Shown here: in pieces, positions 47,501 through 60,591 of the stretch | How the letters are laid out: every line of letters begins with the position of its first letter | How positions within the stretch are numbered: position 1 is the first letter of the stretch | NCBI GenBank assembly: GCA_002104945.1 | Contig: MCFH01000019.1 | Coordinates: 466,501 to 530,500 of the forward strand | DNA length: 64,000 bases | Source: Piromyces finnis | Lineage: Eukaryota > Neocallimastigomycota > Neocallimastigomycetes > Neocallimastigales > Neocallimastigaceae | Direction of reading: 5' to 3' | The notes under the pieces: model-generated | The model's input: only the letters and a program-made list of their open reading frames with translations | Told to the model about the DNA's origin: nothing | The model's database searches: none | Program-made: the position numbers and the translations under genes

Positions 47501-49840
47501 TTTCAATTTATAATAGTATTAATATAATATGGATAATAAATCTATGTATCTATGCACAATTTTTTTTTCATAATTAACCTTTTCTACTTATGAATTTGGC
47601 ATATTTCGACGAATAAACAAAAAAAGTTTGACCATTTTTCAAAAACTTAATAGGAATATTGTCCGAATAAGCAAAAAAAAAAAAAATAAATAAATACTAA
47701 TTTTAAATTATTGTTCGTTTGTAATTACTGCAGAATACTATTTAATATTACTGCCTAGTACATTTTCATCATTGAATTCTATTAATTCTTTTTTTTTTAT
47801 GTTTTATAGTTATTCCTACTATTATTCCTACCACTTTTAAATTTTATCAGCCATTTTTTATATATTTTAATTTTTTTTTTTTTTTTACCATTCAAAGCCA
47901 TTTTAAATTTTTTTTTAAATTAAACTATTTAAATACCAATAAAATTTTGCTTTTAATTATTCTGCCATTTATTAAAACGATTGTTTTAATGTGAATAACA
48001 ACTTTTTAATAATAATAAACATAATAAACATAATAATAATTAGAATAATAATAATAATTAGAATAATAATAGAGTATTAATTAATAGAGTATTAATACTA
48101 AAATGTGTATTATTAGTATTTAGTAACTAATAATGCATTTATTATTTCTTTATTTACTATTTATTATTTAAATTTTTATATTCTATCCTTCCTCTATCAT
48201 TATTGATGAATTGATATTAACGTCCTTACATTTGTACTACAATTGAAAAATTTCTACATTTTCGTATTGTTTCAAATTCTTTTTTCAGTAGATTTGGAAA
48301 GATCGATCATCTTCCATTTTTAATATTTTTAATTGGAAAGAAAAAAATAATGAAAAGGTGTGTGTGTGTTTTTTTTTAAATAGAATAAAATTAATAAAGA
48401 AAAGGAAACCAAATATACTTCCTACACTAATTTTTTTTCCAAAGTCTATATTTTCTACACTTTTCCTAATCAGCAAAAGACCCACAAAACCATTTTATTA
48501 TAAATAAACTTTTCAAAATTTTTAACCAAGACAAAACCAAGATTTTTTTTTTCAAACGATTAAAGAAAATGTTTAAAACTCTATTTAATATAAAATATAA
48601 AATTTTTGTTTTTTTATTTGATAATTTAACAAAATTAATTTATTTTTAATTAATAAATTATTAGTTCATATTTTAAACTTTATTAATTAATAAATTTAAA
48701 ATTTTCGTTGTTATTGTTTCATCACAAAATAATTATTTAAATAGTATTAAAATTTTATATATTACATTATACTTTAAATATATATAACGAATTTAGAGGA
48801 TTCATTTTATTATTTGGATTAGAGTATGGTGGGAAGTGGTAGTAAATAAATCTATTTATTATTGTTATTATTCTACGCAATAACTCTATGAACCATTTTA
48901 TTTATTTTAAATAGACTATTTCAATCTATTCTTCCGATTCTTCTTTCTAATATTTTTTTTGAATAGAATCATTGCTGTGCCAATGTTTTTTTATTTATTT
49001 TCAATTTCTGTTAAAAAAACGTTCTGTTGTACAAATTATTAATTATTTATTCCTATTCCTAACAACGGATGGAATGAAAAATAACCGAAATTTTTTGGTT
49101 TAATTTAATATTTTTTTTTTTAATTCTCATCCTTTCACCCTATTTTGAAGTTTAAAAAAATGCCAATAAAAAAATAATAAATGATTGAATTTAAAATTTC
49201 TATTGAAAATAATATATTGTAATAAATAATACACATTTATTACTATTGTATTAGTTGATACAATTTGAGTAGAATATCATTACTTTTTTGTATTGTTTTT
49301 AATATATAATTTTTATTATTTATTCAATTTAAATTTTAATCTATTGACTAATCTATTCTTTTAAAAAAAATGAATATGACACTATAGTTTTTAATTTATG
49401 CTTGATTTTAATTTACATATATTATCATTATATATTATATACACATCTATTTCATTTTTTTTTTATCAAATAGTGTAGGTACAGAATTTAAAAAAAAATT
49501 AGGAAAATAATATTCAATATAATTTCAATATTATACTAATAAACGAATAAATATATAAATATAAATAAAATAATATATAATTATTATATATGTTTTCTAT
49601 TAAAGATATATTCATTATTAAAATCACCAATTTAAAGATTAAAAAAATTTTTTATTAAATATTTATGTATTACAAATACATTTAATATGAAACATTTGTA
49701 TTTAACTAATAAAAAATTTTTTATTAATTTAATTATTTTTAATTAGTTTTCTATAAATGGAAGGTGTAAAACCAATTTAAAAAAATCTATATAAACCTAC
49801 TAATTTCTTCTTTTTTTTAAAAAATCAAATTAAATAAATA
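44543..49840. other. Long AT-rich intergenic spacer
   Basis: 5.3 kb without a supported gene, the largest gap here. Numerous homopolymers, a (CTTT)n run at 45341-45360 and an AATAATAAT/ATTAG stretch near 48010-48075. A small minus-strand frame at 48285-48485 has no support. Confidence 0.5.
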
Positions 49841-49853
49841 AAAACTATTAACT
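49841..49853 (+). promoter_or_regulatory. Upstream copy of AAAACTATTAACT element, gene E
   Basis: Matches 13 of 15 bases of the elements before genes A and B, 66 bases before the ATG of gene E. Confidence 0.6.
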
Positions 49854-49919
49854 GGTAAAAAAAGCCAAAGCCAAAAAAAAATTATTATTAGTTTATAATA
49901 AAAAAATCAAAAAATCAAA

Positions 49920-50459
49920 ATGAAATTCCAATCTGCTTTATTAATTGCTGCTCTTGCTGCCTGTGCTTACGCTCAAGTTTCTGATGTTGAAGACGCCAAC
50001 CAAGCCCCAGAAGCTGGTCTTGATGTCCAAGAAACTAACGTTGAAGTTTCTGAAAACGAAGTTCCAGAAATTCCAGTTGAAAACGTTCCAGCTGTTAACG
50101 AACCAGCCGCTGACAACGCCGTCGAATCTGCTGATGAAGCTAACAATGACGAAGCTGCCAACGAAAACACTACTGATGCCGCTGAAGGTTCTGATGATTA
50201 CGAAGCTGGTGAAGGTTCTGATGACTACGGTCTTGAACCAACTGCCCAAGCTGATATTGATGACTACGATGAAGTTCCATCTGGTGGTCTTGACAGCGAA
50301 GCTGAAGAATCTGACGATGAATCTTCTAACACTCCATACATCGCTGGTGCTGCTGGTGCTGCTGCCGCCGCCGCTGGTGTCTTCTTCTGGATCAAGAAGT
50401 CTCAAAAGCAAGAAGGTGAAGCTGTCGAAAGCCTTCGTTCTCAATTCAACATGGCTTAA
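49920..50459 (+). CDS. Acidic type I membrane protein, family member E
   Basis: 179 residues, single exon. Signal peptide MKFQSALLIAALAACAYAQ. The ectodomain is Glu/Val/Asn/Ala-rich rather than Asp-rich (VQETNVEVSENEVPEIPVEN), with the family motif as AEGSDDYEAGEGSDDYG. Helix AGAAGAAAAAAGVFFWI, stop-transfer KKSQKQ and tail AVESLRSQFNMA, intermediate between the A/B and C/D tails. Codon use is the most biased in the window, with many GCC, AAC, GAC, ATC and CTT codons in an otherwise A/T-ending genome; this suggests very high expression. Bracketed by the 13-base inverted element at 49841 and 50632. Function unknown; probably a major cell-surface or wall-associated protein. Confidence 0.88.
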   Translation: MKFQSALLIAALAACAYAQVSDVEDANQAPEAGLDVQETNVEVSENEVPEIPVENVPAVNEPAADNAVESADEANNDEAANENTTDAAEGSDDYEAGEGSDDYGLEPTAQADIDDYDEVPSGGLDSEAEESDDESSNTPYIAGAAGAAAAAAGVFFWIKKSQKQEGEAVESLRSQFNMA

Positions 50460-50631
50460 GCAATTTAAGTAATTTTTGTAATATACAAAAAAATAAAAAT
50501 TAAAGGTTTTAAAGACAGATTATTTACTGAAAATATTATGCTAAAATATGAGTAGGATTAAGCGTATATAAACGTTTTAATTATAATCTGTCATTTTGAT
50601 ATAAAACCAATTATAGATTTATTTTTAAAGA

Positions 50632-50646
50632 TTAGTTAGTAGTTTG
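50632..50646 (+). repeat. Downstream inverse element, gene E
   Basis: TTAGTTAGTAGTTTG, 13 of 15 positions matching the inverse complement of AAAACTATTAACTAA, 172 bases past the stop of gene E. It shares its internal G with the downstream copy of gene B. Confidence 0.55.
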
Positions 50647-52163
50647 TTTTTATACTCTTTAAAAAGAAGCGAATACTAAGTTTTTAAAGTAATCCAAATA
50701 GAGTTTATTTATTATATAATCATCAATGAGAATATATAATAAATTCTTTATGCAATGCATAAAGTATACATGTAAAACAAAAAAATGCTATTATTATTAA
50801 AAATATTTATTTCAACAAAAAATTATTATTTCAAGAAAATAACATGTAAAGAATAAACAAAACAAAAACAAAATAAAAAATAAAATAAAATATAAAGAGT
50901 TTTAAAAACCAAAGAATTGTTATTTTTTTTTAAATCTGTGTATTAAAGTTTTACATTTTATAATGTTGATAATAGATTTTGAAACTTATAATAATGTGTG
51001 AGTTTAACATAGTAACTGGCTACTGAGATGTTGTATTTATTTATTCATAATAATTCAATTTTTTCAAAAATTCAGTTAGAAATGCTATCATTAAATCTAG
51101 AATAAATATTTTCAATACCATTTATTATTTAATTCTGAATGAAGTTGCAGAAAGTCTGGCTAAGTTCAAGTTTTTCCAGGACAAAAATTTTGGCAAAAAA
51201 TCTAGGATAATTAACTAATTTAATAATATATTTTTATTTGATGCCATTAAAAAAAAAATAGTATATTTTTAAATGTGTGTTTCCAATTCACTTAGAGTGA
51301 CTATCAAAAATTTCAATAGTTACTTTTTTTTTTTTACTTATATTTGATAAATGTAAGATATTAATATTGAAGGAAGAAAAAAGGAAATAGAGAGAGAAAA
51401 AAAGTTGTAATAGACTATTTATTTATCAAAGATTTTATTCCAGAAAAAATAATTCCTGTGAAAAATTATAAAGAAAAGTTATATTTTTGACATTAAAAAA
51501 AAAAAGAAATGGCTTTATGGAATTAGTAAATACACCACTTTTGTTTTAAAATCAAATTCTTTATGTTATATTGTCCAATTATATTGTTTTGGTATTTATT
51601 AACTATTAAAAAACAAAAACAATGCATTTAAGAATATTATTTACTAAATTCATTGAATTATAACTGGAACATTTCAAAAAAAATTATAAATTTAATTATA
51701 CTTTATTTTTTTTTTTTTTTTTTTTATATTAATCAAAGTGTTTTCATTCATCACACAATACCTATTCCTTCGTATAATACAATTTCTTTATTTTATCATT
51801 CTAATAAATTTATTATTAGAATTATAAAATAAAAAAAAAAAAAGATCGCAAGTATTATTTTCTGGTAGGATAATGATGGATCATAAATTTAAATTTTATA
51901 AAAAAACTCTTTTAAATATAATTGGTCCATTTTTCCGATGCATTAGATATGCTTCCACCACTTGAAATTTCAGGTAATTTCAGCCTGAAGATTCTGAAGG
52001 TCTGGTAAAAATTATTTTATAAAAAAAGGAATGTGATTTTTTTTTTAAAAAATTTAATTTTGTACTACTTTTTTAATTTGCATTTCTTTTTTTTCAAAAA
52101 TTTTACAGTTAGAAAAAAAGATATATAATAAATATAGAATAACGTAAATTGGAAGAAAGGAAA
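50647..52163. other. Spacer upstream of NEAT-like gene
   Basis: 1.5 kb AT-rich. Two GAANNTTC words (51964-51971, GAAATTTC; 51987-51994, GAAGATTC) lie about 170-200 bases before the downstream gene and could be heat-shock-factor half-site pairs. No gene seen. Confidence 0.45.
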
Positions 52164-53996
52164 ATGACAGAAAATATAACAAAAGAAAATATTAAAAGTT
52201 TTGGAAGTTCTTCCGTATTACTTTTACCAGGAAACTATCCTGTTACAGTGTCAATGATGAAGGCTACAAATATCAAATTTAATTCAATAGCATCGTCATG
52301 TATTGTAAAAGAAAAATCTTATCTTATTATTGAAGAAAATGGTTCAGCATACATTTCTCTGGATGTTAAATCTGTATCTATAATGCTTATTACTGCATGG
52401 GCAAATAATTGGAAATATTATGTCGGTAATTCTGTAAAAAGTGACCTTAAGGATATGGAATATGAGTTAAATAAAGATGGAAATGTATACCATATAAAGT
52501 TTCCAATTTTAGATCCTTCTGCTGATGGTGTTTACGTTCAAATGTGCGCTATGAGAAAAACAATGAATGCTTATTTGGCTATTGATTATTCATCTATTAA
52601 AGAAAAAGTTGGAATGAAATCATTAAGTGAAGATACTGAGTCAACAGAATCTTCATTAAAAGAAACTTCTACTGGAGCTAATGCTACTATTGAAAAAAGT
52701 AATACAAAAATTATAGATGGAAAAATTGTTCTTGGTACTTTAGAAAAAAAGTTAGCCCCTGGTACTTATACTGTCCCAATTAAATTAATGAATGCAACAG
52801 ATATTGAAACTCCATCCATGGCTAGTGATTGTGTTCCTTGTGCTGCCATACTTGTTATATCCGATGATGGTAAAGCTGAATTAAAAACACGTGTTCTTGA
52901 AGTTGTTATCGGTAAGGCATCAGATGTAGCTACCGAATGGAAAGTTTTCCAATCGAATTCTCCAAGTGGTACTACCTTGGACGCTACAATTATTGAATCT
53001 AGACAATATACAAATTCTGCTGGTCAAACCAATGAAGTCCCATCTGAAATTTCATTCATTATTCCACCAGAGGCTCAATCTATGAATGGTGTTTTTGTTA
53101 ATATGTTTATTGGATTAATGGGGTTCAATTCAAGTGCTTTTATTCACATTGATTATGAAAAGGCAGTTGTTGGTGATTTGGTGTATAAAGGTGATTTCCA
53201 TATTGAACAATTTGGAGAGTATGATGTTTTTGTCACTGTGTCAGTCAATGGAAAAGGTTTAATATCAAATGTTGATGTAACCGCCGATAACTTTGACGGT
53301 AGTTATATTAATACCAATAAACGTAAGATGAAAACAGCTATTAATGGTATGGTTAAAAATTATGTTGGTTTATCAGCCAAAGCTACTAAAGCAATTTCTG
53401 AGGTTAGATATGCTAAAGGTGCTAGATATTCCTCAGAAGCCATTAAAATTTCAATATTACGTGCTTTAAATTTAGAGGAGGAAGAAGAAGAAATTGAAGT
53501 ACCAGCATCTCCAATTGAAGAAGGTGAATATACCGTAGAAATTGAATATTTCACAGATGTTGTTAAACATAGTCTTGTTCAATATAAAATAAATACAGCA
53601 GATCTTCATGTTGATTCTAATGGAAAAATAAGGTTAAGTACTTTTATTATTAATGGTACAAAAACTGAACCATTATATATTAAGAAATTTAATGGTTACT
53701 ACGAAAATAATGATATTGTACAAGGAAAACTTAAGGAAGACATGGAAGTAGAAATGGATGATACCCGATTCCGTGATAAATATTTTGCTAAAGGAACAAA
53801 AATTGTAAAAAAAATCACTTTTCCATTAGAAGGTGATTATGCTCTTATTTATTATACAAACATGAATATTTATGTTCCAGTAATGAATAATCTTGATGGT
53901 GAACAAGATGGTGTTTTATACGATCATGGATGTTTTGATATTGATTGTTTTATTAAGATTTATTGGAATACATTGAAAAATAAAGCTACTCTGTAA
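52164..53996 (+). CDS. NEAT-like / FMN_bind-like multidomain protein of bacterial type
   Basis: 610 residues from ATG at 52164; an in-frame TAA lies just upstream, and there is no intron. Domains in order: NEAT-like module 1 (about residues 20-145, LLLPGNYPVTVSMMKATNI), a Ser/Thr linker, NEAT-like module 2 (about 185-335, GTYTVPIKLMNATDIETPSM), an FMN_bind-like module (about 338-435, YDVFVTVSVNGKGLISNVDV to YAKGARYSSEAIKISILRAL) and a third NEAT-like module (about 455-600). This arrangement resembles cell-wall heme or flavin proteins of Firmicutes. Two oddities: no signal peptide, and the FMN_bind motif SGATxSS reads KGARYSS, so the Thr that would be flavinylated is Arg. Either the protein works inside the cell without covalent FMN, or a 5' exon with a signal is missed. 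The linker from residue 440 has a Glu run. Probably acquired from rumen bacteria. Confidence 0.8.
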   Translation: MTENITKENIKSFGSSSVLLLPGNYPVTVSMMKATNIKFNSIASSCIVKEKSYLIIEENGSAYISLDVKSVSIMLITAWANNWKYYVGNSVKSDLKDMEYELNKDGNVYHIKFPILDPSADGVYVQMCAMRKTMNAYLAIDYSSIKEKVGMKSLSEDTESTESSLKETSTGANATIEKSNTKIIDGKIVLGTLEKKLAPGTYTVPIKLMNATDIETPSMASDCVPCAAILVISDDGKAELKTRVLEVVIGKASDVATEWKVFQSNSPSGTTLDATIIESRQYTNSAGQTNEVPSEISFIIPPEAQSMNGVFVNMFIGLMGFNSSAFIHIDYEKAVVGDLVYKGDFHIEQFGEYDVFVTVSVNGKGLISNVDVTADNFDGSYINTNKRKMKTAINGMVKNYVGLSAKATKAISEVRYAKGARYSSEAIKISILRALNLEEEEEEIEVPASPIEEGEYTVEIEYFTDVVKHSLVQYKINTADLHVDSNGKIRLSTFIINGTKTEPLYIKKFNGYYENNDIVQGKLKEDMEVEMDDTRFRDKYFAKGTKIVKKITFPLEGDYALIYYTNMNIYVPVMNNLDGEQDGVLYDHGCFDIDCFIKIYWNTLKNKATL

Positions 53997-54244
53997 TTCT
54001 TAAAAAAATACAGTGAAAAAAAAAAAAAACCACTATAAAATCCATACAATGAAAAAAAAAAAAGAAATAAAAATCATTATTTCTTTATATACCATAGTAA
54101 TAATTAAATCTCAATTAGATATATCTTTTTTTTTTTTTATTTTTTTGCTATTTCTAACTTGATATGTATACATATATATATATTTAAGGTTATAGCTAGT
54201 CTACTACTAAATAAATAGATTATTAAATAAGATAGACAAGAGAG

Positions 54245-54307
<63 letters not shown>

Positions 54308-54894
54308 TCAAAAGTGATATTAATTATTATAATTCTATAAACAACAACAACAGTAATAGATATATAAATATTTTAAAATAGTACTATAATAACATCGAAA
54401 TATAAAAATTATAAATCATTAATTTATATTCCATTAAAAAAAAAATAATAACAAAATCAACTTTAATTAAAAAGCAACGATCAATAACAATAAAATTACA
54501 ATTAAACCGATAAAAATATAAAATACTCTTTTGAAAATATTATTATTAACCGTCTTTTTTTTTTATTTTATTTTATTTTAATGAGTTCATTTATAATATT
54601 TATTTTTTTTTATAAAATGATAAATAGATGAATGATATAATACAGCACGGCTACTATAATACATATGTATTTCATTTATATTTATGTATATTTGTATAAT
54701 GATTTAAATAGAAATATTAAATAATAAGTATTATAAAAAGTTTATATATATTTAAAAACATTAAACATTTTATTATATATATATATATATTTTCTTCCTT
54801 TGAATTTGAATTAAATATACAAAGATAGATAATGATAGATGATAATTTTAATTTAATGTAAAACTTGTTTTTCTATACATATAAAAAATAGATT

Positions 54895-54935
<41 letters not shown>

Positions 54936-54972
54936 GAAAATACTAATATTAATTTATAGTGATTTATAGTGA

Positions 54973-55003
<31 letters not shown>

Positions 55004-55223
55004 TTCAAAATTATTATATTCTTATGAAATAATTAAGTAAACATTATTATATTTCAAAAAAAAAAAACAAACAAACAAACAAACAAACAAAAAAAAAATA
55101 GTTGGTTATATTTATTTCAGATTCAAATATTAAATTAAATTTAAATCTATATCTAATTTTTTCAATATTATTTTTTTTTTTTTTTGAATTCTTTTTCTTC
55201 TTCTATTTGTAGTATAAATAGTA
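53997..55223. other. Convergent spacer rich in simple repeats
   Basis: 1.2 kb between convergent genes, containing (TAA)n at 54245-54306, a T tract of about 34 bases at 54897-54930, another at about 54973-54997 and (AAAC)n at 55069-55090. No gene seen. Confidence 0.65.
54245..54306. repeat. (TAA)n microsatellite
   Basis: About 20 units. Confidence 0.93.
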
Positions 55224-57816
55224 CTATTTATATTTATATTTTAACTGTGAAACAGCCTTATAAATATTTACACTTTTTTCAATATTTTGTAACAAGTTAT
55301 CTCTAGCATTTTCATTTAATTTACAGCCACAAGAGGTAGAATCATGAACTAAACATTTTTCATGTCGTATATATATAAAATATGTTATTGGATTATAACC
55401 TTCTTTTTTGGTAATAAAAAAGATTTTATCCCATGAAAGAAATACAAATATACTAATATAACAAATTGTATTTAATGCTATATCATAACAAATTCTTGAA
55501 TATCTATGATCCTTTAAAATAGAAAGACTAAAAAGCTTTTTTTTTTTTTTTTTTTTTTTTTAATAATATATATTTTATATAAGTATGGTTAGAATTTAAT
55601 TATTTATATTCATTAATGGTAAAAAAAAAAAAAAAAGTTAATCTATATTTACATTCATTAGTGGACCGGTTGCAATAGAAACATATGAGGAATATGTAAT
55701 ATAAATTACATATTTAAATATAATTTCAAATCGTGAAGTTATTTTTCCAATAAATATAAGTAAAAATATTATTAATACGTAAATTGAGTTGTAAAATAAA
55801 TCAGGTTTATCGAGATTACATTGAAATGCAAATGCATCTTTATTTAATACTAATTCTTTTTCTTTATCTTCATTTTTTTTATAATCCCAGAAATAATAAA
55901 GTATTGTAGCTACGGTGAATAAAATGAAAAATAAATATAAAACTTGTATTCTAATATGGAAATAATGAGTACTTTTAACTTTTTTATAATAACTATTGTT
56001 GATATCGGTAAACCAACTTGAATTTTCACTTTTTGTTTCTGAATCTTTAAAAGTTAAATAGGAAACTGAAAATTTACCGGAATACCTTATTTCATTGGAT
56101 TTTGCAACATTATTATGGGTAGTGTTATTTAGAGGATAGGAAACACATTCTCCATCCACATTTTCTAATTCATCTTTTAAAAACTTAAATTTTTCCTCAT
56201 TTTTTTTCTTGTATCCTAATCTATAATTAATAACGAGGTTTTCATAGCATACAGTAAGTATTGTGATTATACCGACATGCTTAAGAAAGAAATTGATGGC
56301 ACATCCATTGAAATCCATATAGGTAACAAACAAATTACTTATAAAATAGATTATTATTCCAAATGAAAATTGTAAATTTTGTTTGAGTCCTGTATCCTTA
56401 ATAATATTTTCATTACGATATATTATTAAAAATAGAATGAAAAGAGATACAATCACTACAATTGGTATAGTACCAATTAAAATAATTAATTTTAATTTAC
56501 TATAAAATCATGAATTATAATCAAAAAAAAAAAAAAAGAAAGAATTTTTTTTTTTTAGTATTTTATAAAATTTATATCTATTTATTATTTATATTAAAGT
56601 GTACCTAAAATCAACAACTATTTTATCGTCACAAACTTTTCCTTGATATCCAGCATTACATTGACAATTATTTTTATAGGGATCATTTTTTAAATTATCT
56701 TCACTTGGGTAACATATACCATTTTCTTTATTACATTCTGGCTTACATAGTGCATTTTCACAACGTAAAATATTATTATTATCATAAATCGCGATTTGAT
56801 GTTTACTACAATAGTTTACCATTACTTCTATATCTGGGAAATCAAATTTAATTTCTTCATAATAATTTTCAATGGATATCTTTAAAATATATAAACTAGC
56901 ATTTGCAATTACTTTAACATTATTTAATTCACATACACCTACATATAAGCATTTTTTTTTATTATTTCATTATAGTTTTTAACATTAAAATAATGAAGAA
57001 TTTGTGAAAAAGAATATATATATATATATTTTAAAATAATATCGTTATTATTATATTATTAAATTATTATGCTAATAGTCATTTAATATATATATATATA
57101 TATAAATATATTCATGAATTTATATTTACCATTAATAAAAGTTCCAATATTTTTCGTTAAATAAAAATTAACATTATCTCCATTCTTATTATCTGGGCTA
57201 CTTAAGGAAAGTTTTAGTGTTAAGGAAGAATAGTATTTTGTTATATCATTAATTATATTATTATATTCATCTAATAATAAAAATTTTAGGGAAAAGAAAT
57301 TTCCAGAAGTAATGGTAATTCTATTATTTTTTAATGTTGTATTCAGTGAAATGTAATAGGGTTTAGTTGTAAAGTCATTGATAAATGAATTTACGGTATT
57401 ATTTTCAAATTTCCAATTTTTTATATCCATTACATTGAACATATTTTGATCCTTTGAATTTGGAGTATATATTCCTCCTCCCATAATCCCTGCTTTATTT
57501 TTAATAATTTCGTTATTTTTACTAGTGGCTAAAAATAATTTATTATAATTGGAATAGACGGCTCCTCCAAAATTTTCTGCTTCGTTTTCAATAAAAGTAT
57601 TATTTTCAAATTTTATTACATTTTCATTAATATTTCTCGGACTATGCTTCTTTTTATTATTATCATATGAAGCTTCAGCATTAGTTAAATATATTGCTCC
57701 TCCATTAATTCCATAATTTTTTTTGAAAGTATTTGAAAACAAATCAAGATTCATATCTTTAATATTGCTAATACATCTTTTTTTTTTTTTTTTGAATTTG
57801 AATTTGAAAGGAAATA

Positions 57817-57913
<97 letters not shown>

Positions 57914-60299
57914 TTATATATATTGAATTAATTATACAAATATATATAAGATATAAAATATTATATTAGATTAATCATAATTACAAAATTTTAATTTTTT
58001 AATTTTTTTATATAAAAAAGTTCATACATTGCTCCTCCATCACTTTTACTATAATTATTTGAAAATTCAGAATTGGAGATTGAAATATTTAAATCATTCG
58101 AAAAATGAATACTACCGCAATCCAATTTATTCATGTTGGTATTACCAATGAATTTAAAATCAGAAATAGATATTGCAGCCTGTTTTTTTTTATGAAATAT
58201 TTAACAATAGCGAAAAAAAGAATTAAATATAAATAACAAATTTTAATTAAATTTTTTATTAAAATCACAATAATTTAATAGTTACTTTATTTGAAAAAAT
58301 ATCTATAATTGAACCATATGATTTAATATTATTAATATATGAATTGTTAATTATGATTGAAGCTGAATCCCCAATAATTTTAATAAAAGGTCCATTGGAT
58401 TGACTGTTTTTCCCAATTAAATTATTTATTTCCATATTTACATCGTTTTCACTGGAATCATACAAGATAAATGATGAGTCACCTCGATCACCAATACATG
58501 TAATGTCATTAAATTCGACAATATTCATTTTTACATCACTATATACAAAATATAATAATGCCTTTGAATTGGATGTTATATTATTGAACTTTATATTATT
58601 TAAATCGTATGACGATTCTTCATTAAATAATCCTTTTGATAAACTATGATATATATGCATATTAAATTATTTAATAATATTATTAAAATTGTTATATATT
58701 ATTTATTTAATTAATATATATCTATATTTTACATTAAGTTATAAAACATAGAATTCTCAATTTTAAAACTTGATGATACTGCGTTTGAAAAAGCAGGAAT
58801 TGATTGGGTTGAAGCTATGTCTTTGAATATGACATTTGATATTTTAGTATTTAAGTATTTTCCTGTGAGTATAGAACTAGTATCTTTTGAATTTTTATTA
58901 GTAAATAGTGATTAGTAAAAAAAAAAAAAAAAAGAAATACTCAAAAATTAATGCTGGAATAAATAAAAATATGTTTATAATTACTTTTAAATGTAGAATC
59001 ATTTATAATGACATTGAGGTGATTATAACTATTAATTATTTCAAATATATAACCTGAATCTGAATAAAAATTTGAAAATGTTGAATTTTTGATTCTTTTA
59101 TATTATCCATTGTTATTATCCGTTGTTAATTGATTTAATTTTATTATAAGAAAAATATATTATATTATTTTAAAACAATATTTATATATATGTTAAATAG
59201 AAATAATATATAATAAAATGCCTTACTCTAAGTTTAAATTGTTGGCTGTAATAAATGGATATGAATTTCTTATGTCAATATTTTCAATTACTGAATTTAT
59301 AAACCGTATTGAATTATCTTTTATTCGATTATTAATAAATGAATATTCAATTTCGGTGTTTCTGTATATTTTAGGATAAGAAAAGTAACCTTTATAAAAG
59401 AGATAATCATAGTTAACACAAAAATACTTTTTTTTTTTTTTTCCTTTTAATAAATATTTATATATATTTTTTAATATTTACAATTTTCGAAAACATATCC
59501 ATTATTATATAACTGTAAACTTATATTATTATCAATAAAATTACAGTCCTTAAACAAAATATTGAAATATTTATATAATTCGTCCAGAGCATAAGAATTT
59601 TTATGAATAACAATAATATAATCTTTACCATCATTATTACTTAAATATAGAAATTATATATTAATATATATATAAATTAGTAAAAAGTAAATATAAAATA
59701 TTACTATTGTTTTATTATATAAAAAAAAAAAAGTTATATTTTTACTAAAAATCGCATTTGTCGAATGTAAGTTGAGGTTCAGTAATAGATAGTTTTGTGG
59801 ATGTAATCATTATTGAAAAATTAGTTACAATATTATGAATAAAAGAACAATTGTAGAATTCTACTTTTAAGCTATCTATTGAATTATTATTATTGTAAAA
59901 GTTAAAAAGTCCAATGTAACTTTGAGAGGAAGGATTAAAATCCTTAAATGTTATATTTTCAAATCGAACACGTTTTCCTTTTATATTAGAAGATATTATT
60001 TTAAAATATCCAAAACTATCATTTATAAAATCGAATATGGTTCCATTTTCATTTCCTTTAAATATTATATTTTTTTCTATGTAAAATTCATGATAACTAA
60101 TTAACTTTTCTCTAAATAACTCCATATCATAATAATTCTCGACAAAATCAATAATTAAAGTATCGTCAACATCATTATTTATAATACTTGCTAGATTTAA
60201 AAAAGTTTCATAGTCTTTTATTGTGACAGTTTTTGAATAAACAGTTAATATTTGTATAATGGTAAAACATGCTGTTATCCAATATAAAATTCTTTTCAT
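55224..60299 (-). CDS. Beta-helix / EGF-like / seven-TM receptor (11 exons)
   Basis: Exons, 5' to 3': 60299-59746, 59639-59482, 59389-59227, 59094-58985, 58883-58733, 58643-58286, 58179-58028, 57767-57130, 56938-56605, 56499-55653, 55535-55224. All introns are GT-AG and every phase agrees, giving 1,258 residues. Signal peptide MKRILYWITACFTIIQILTV; then about 740 residues of short repeats with CNF, NST, GGA/GGG (GGAIYLTN, GGAVYSNY, GGGIYTPN), the pattern of right-handed parallel beta-helix domains; an EGF-like module (CKPECNKENGIC to CQCNAGYQGKVC, about 825-868); seven hydrophobic helices (about 876-1200) of class C GPCR type; and a short tail ending SQLKYKYK. Exon 5 could instead start at 58862. 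Comparable beta-helix receptors are known from anaerobic fungal gene sets; the beta-helix suggests carbohydrate binding. A (TTA)n tract sits in intron 7. Confidence 0.85.
57822..57913. repeat. (TTA)n microsatellite inside intron
   Basis: About 30 units inside the 260-base intron 57768-58027 of the beta-helix receptor gene. Confidence 0.92.
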
Positions 60300-60394
60300 T
60301 ATAATATTTCATTAAATTTATATAAAATATTAGAAAAAAAAAAAAAAAGATGTTTTATAAATATTAAAATAATAGTGATAATAATAATATTAAA

Positions 60395-60591
<197 letters not shown>

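Noticed and set aside
48285-48485. Small minus-strand frame
   Set aside because: 66 codons in low-complexity sequence with a HTHT run from (TG)n; no support as a gene.
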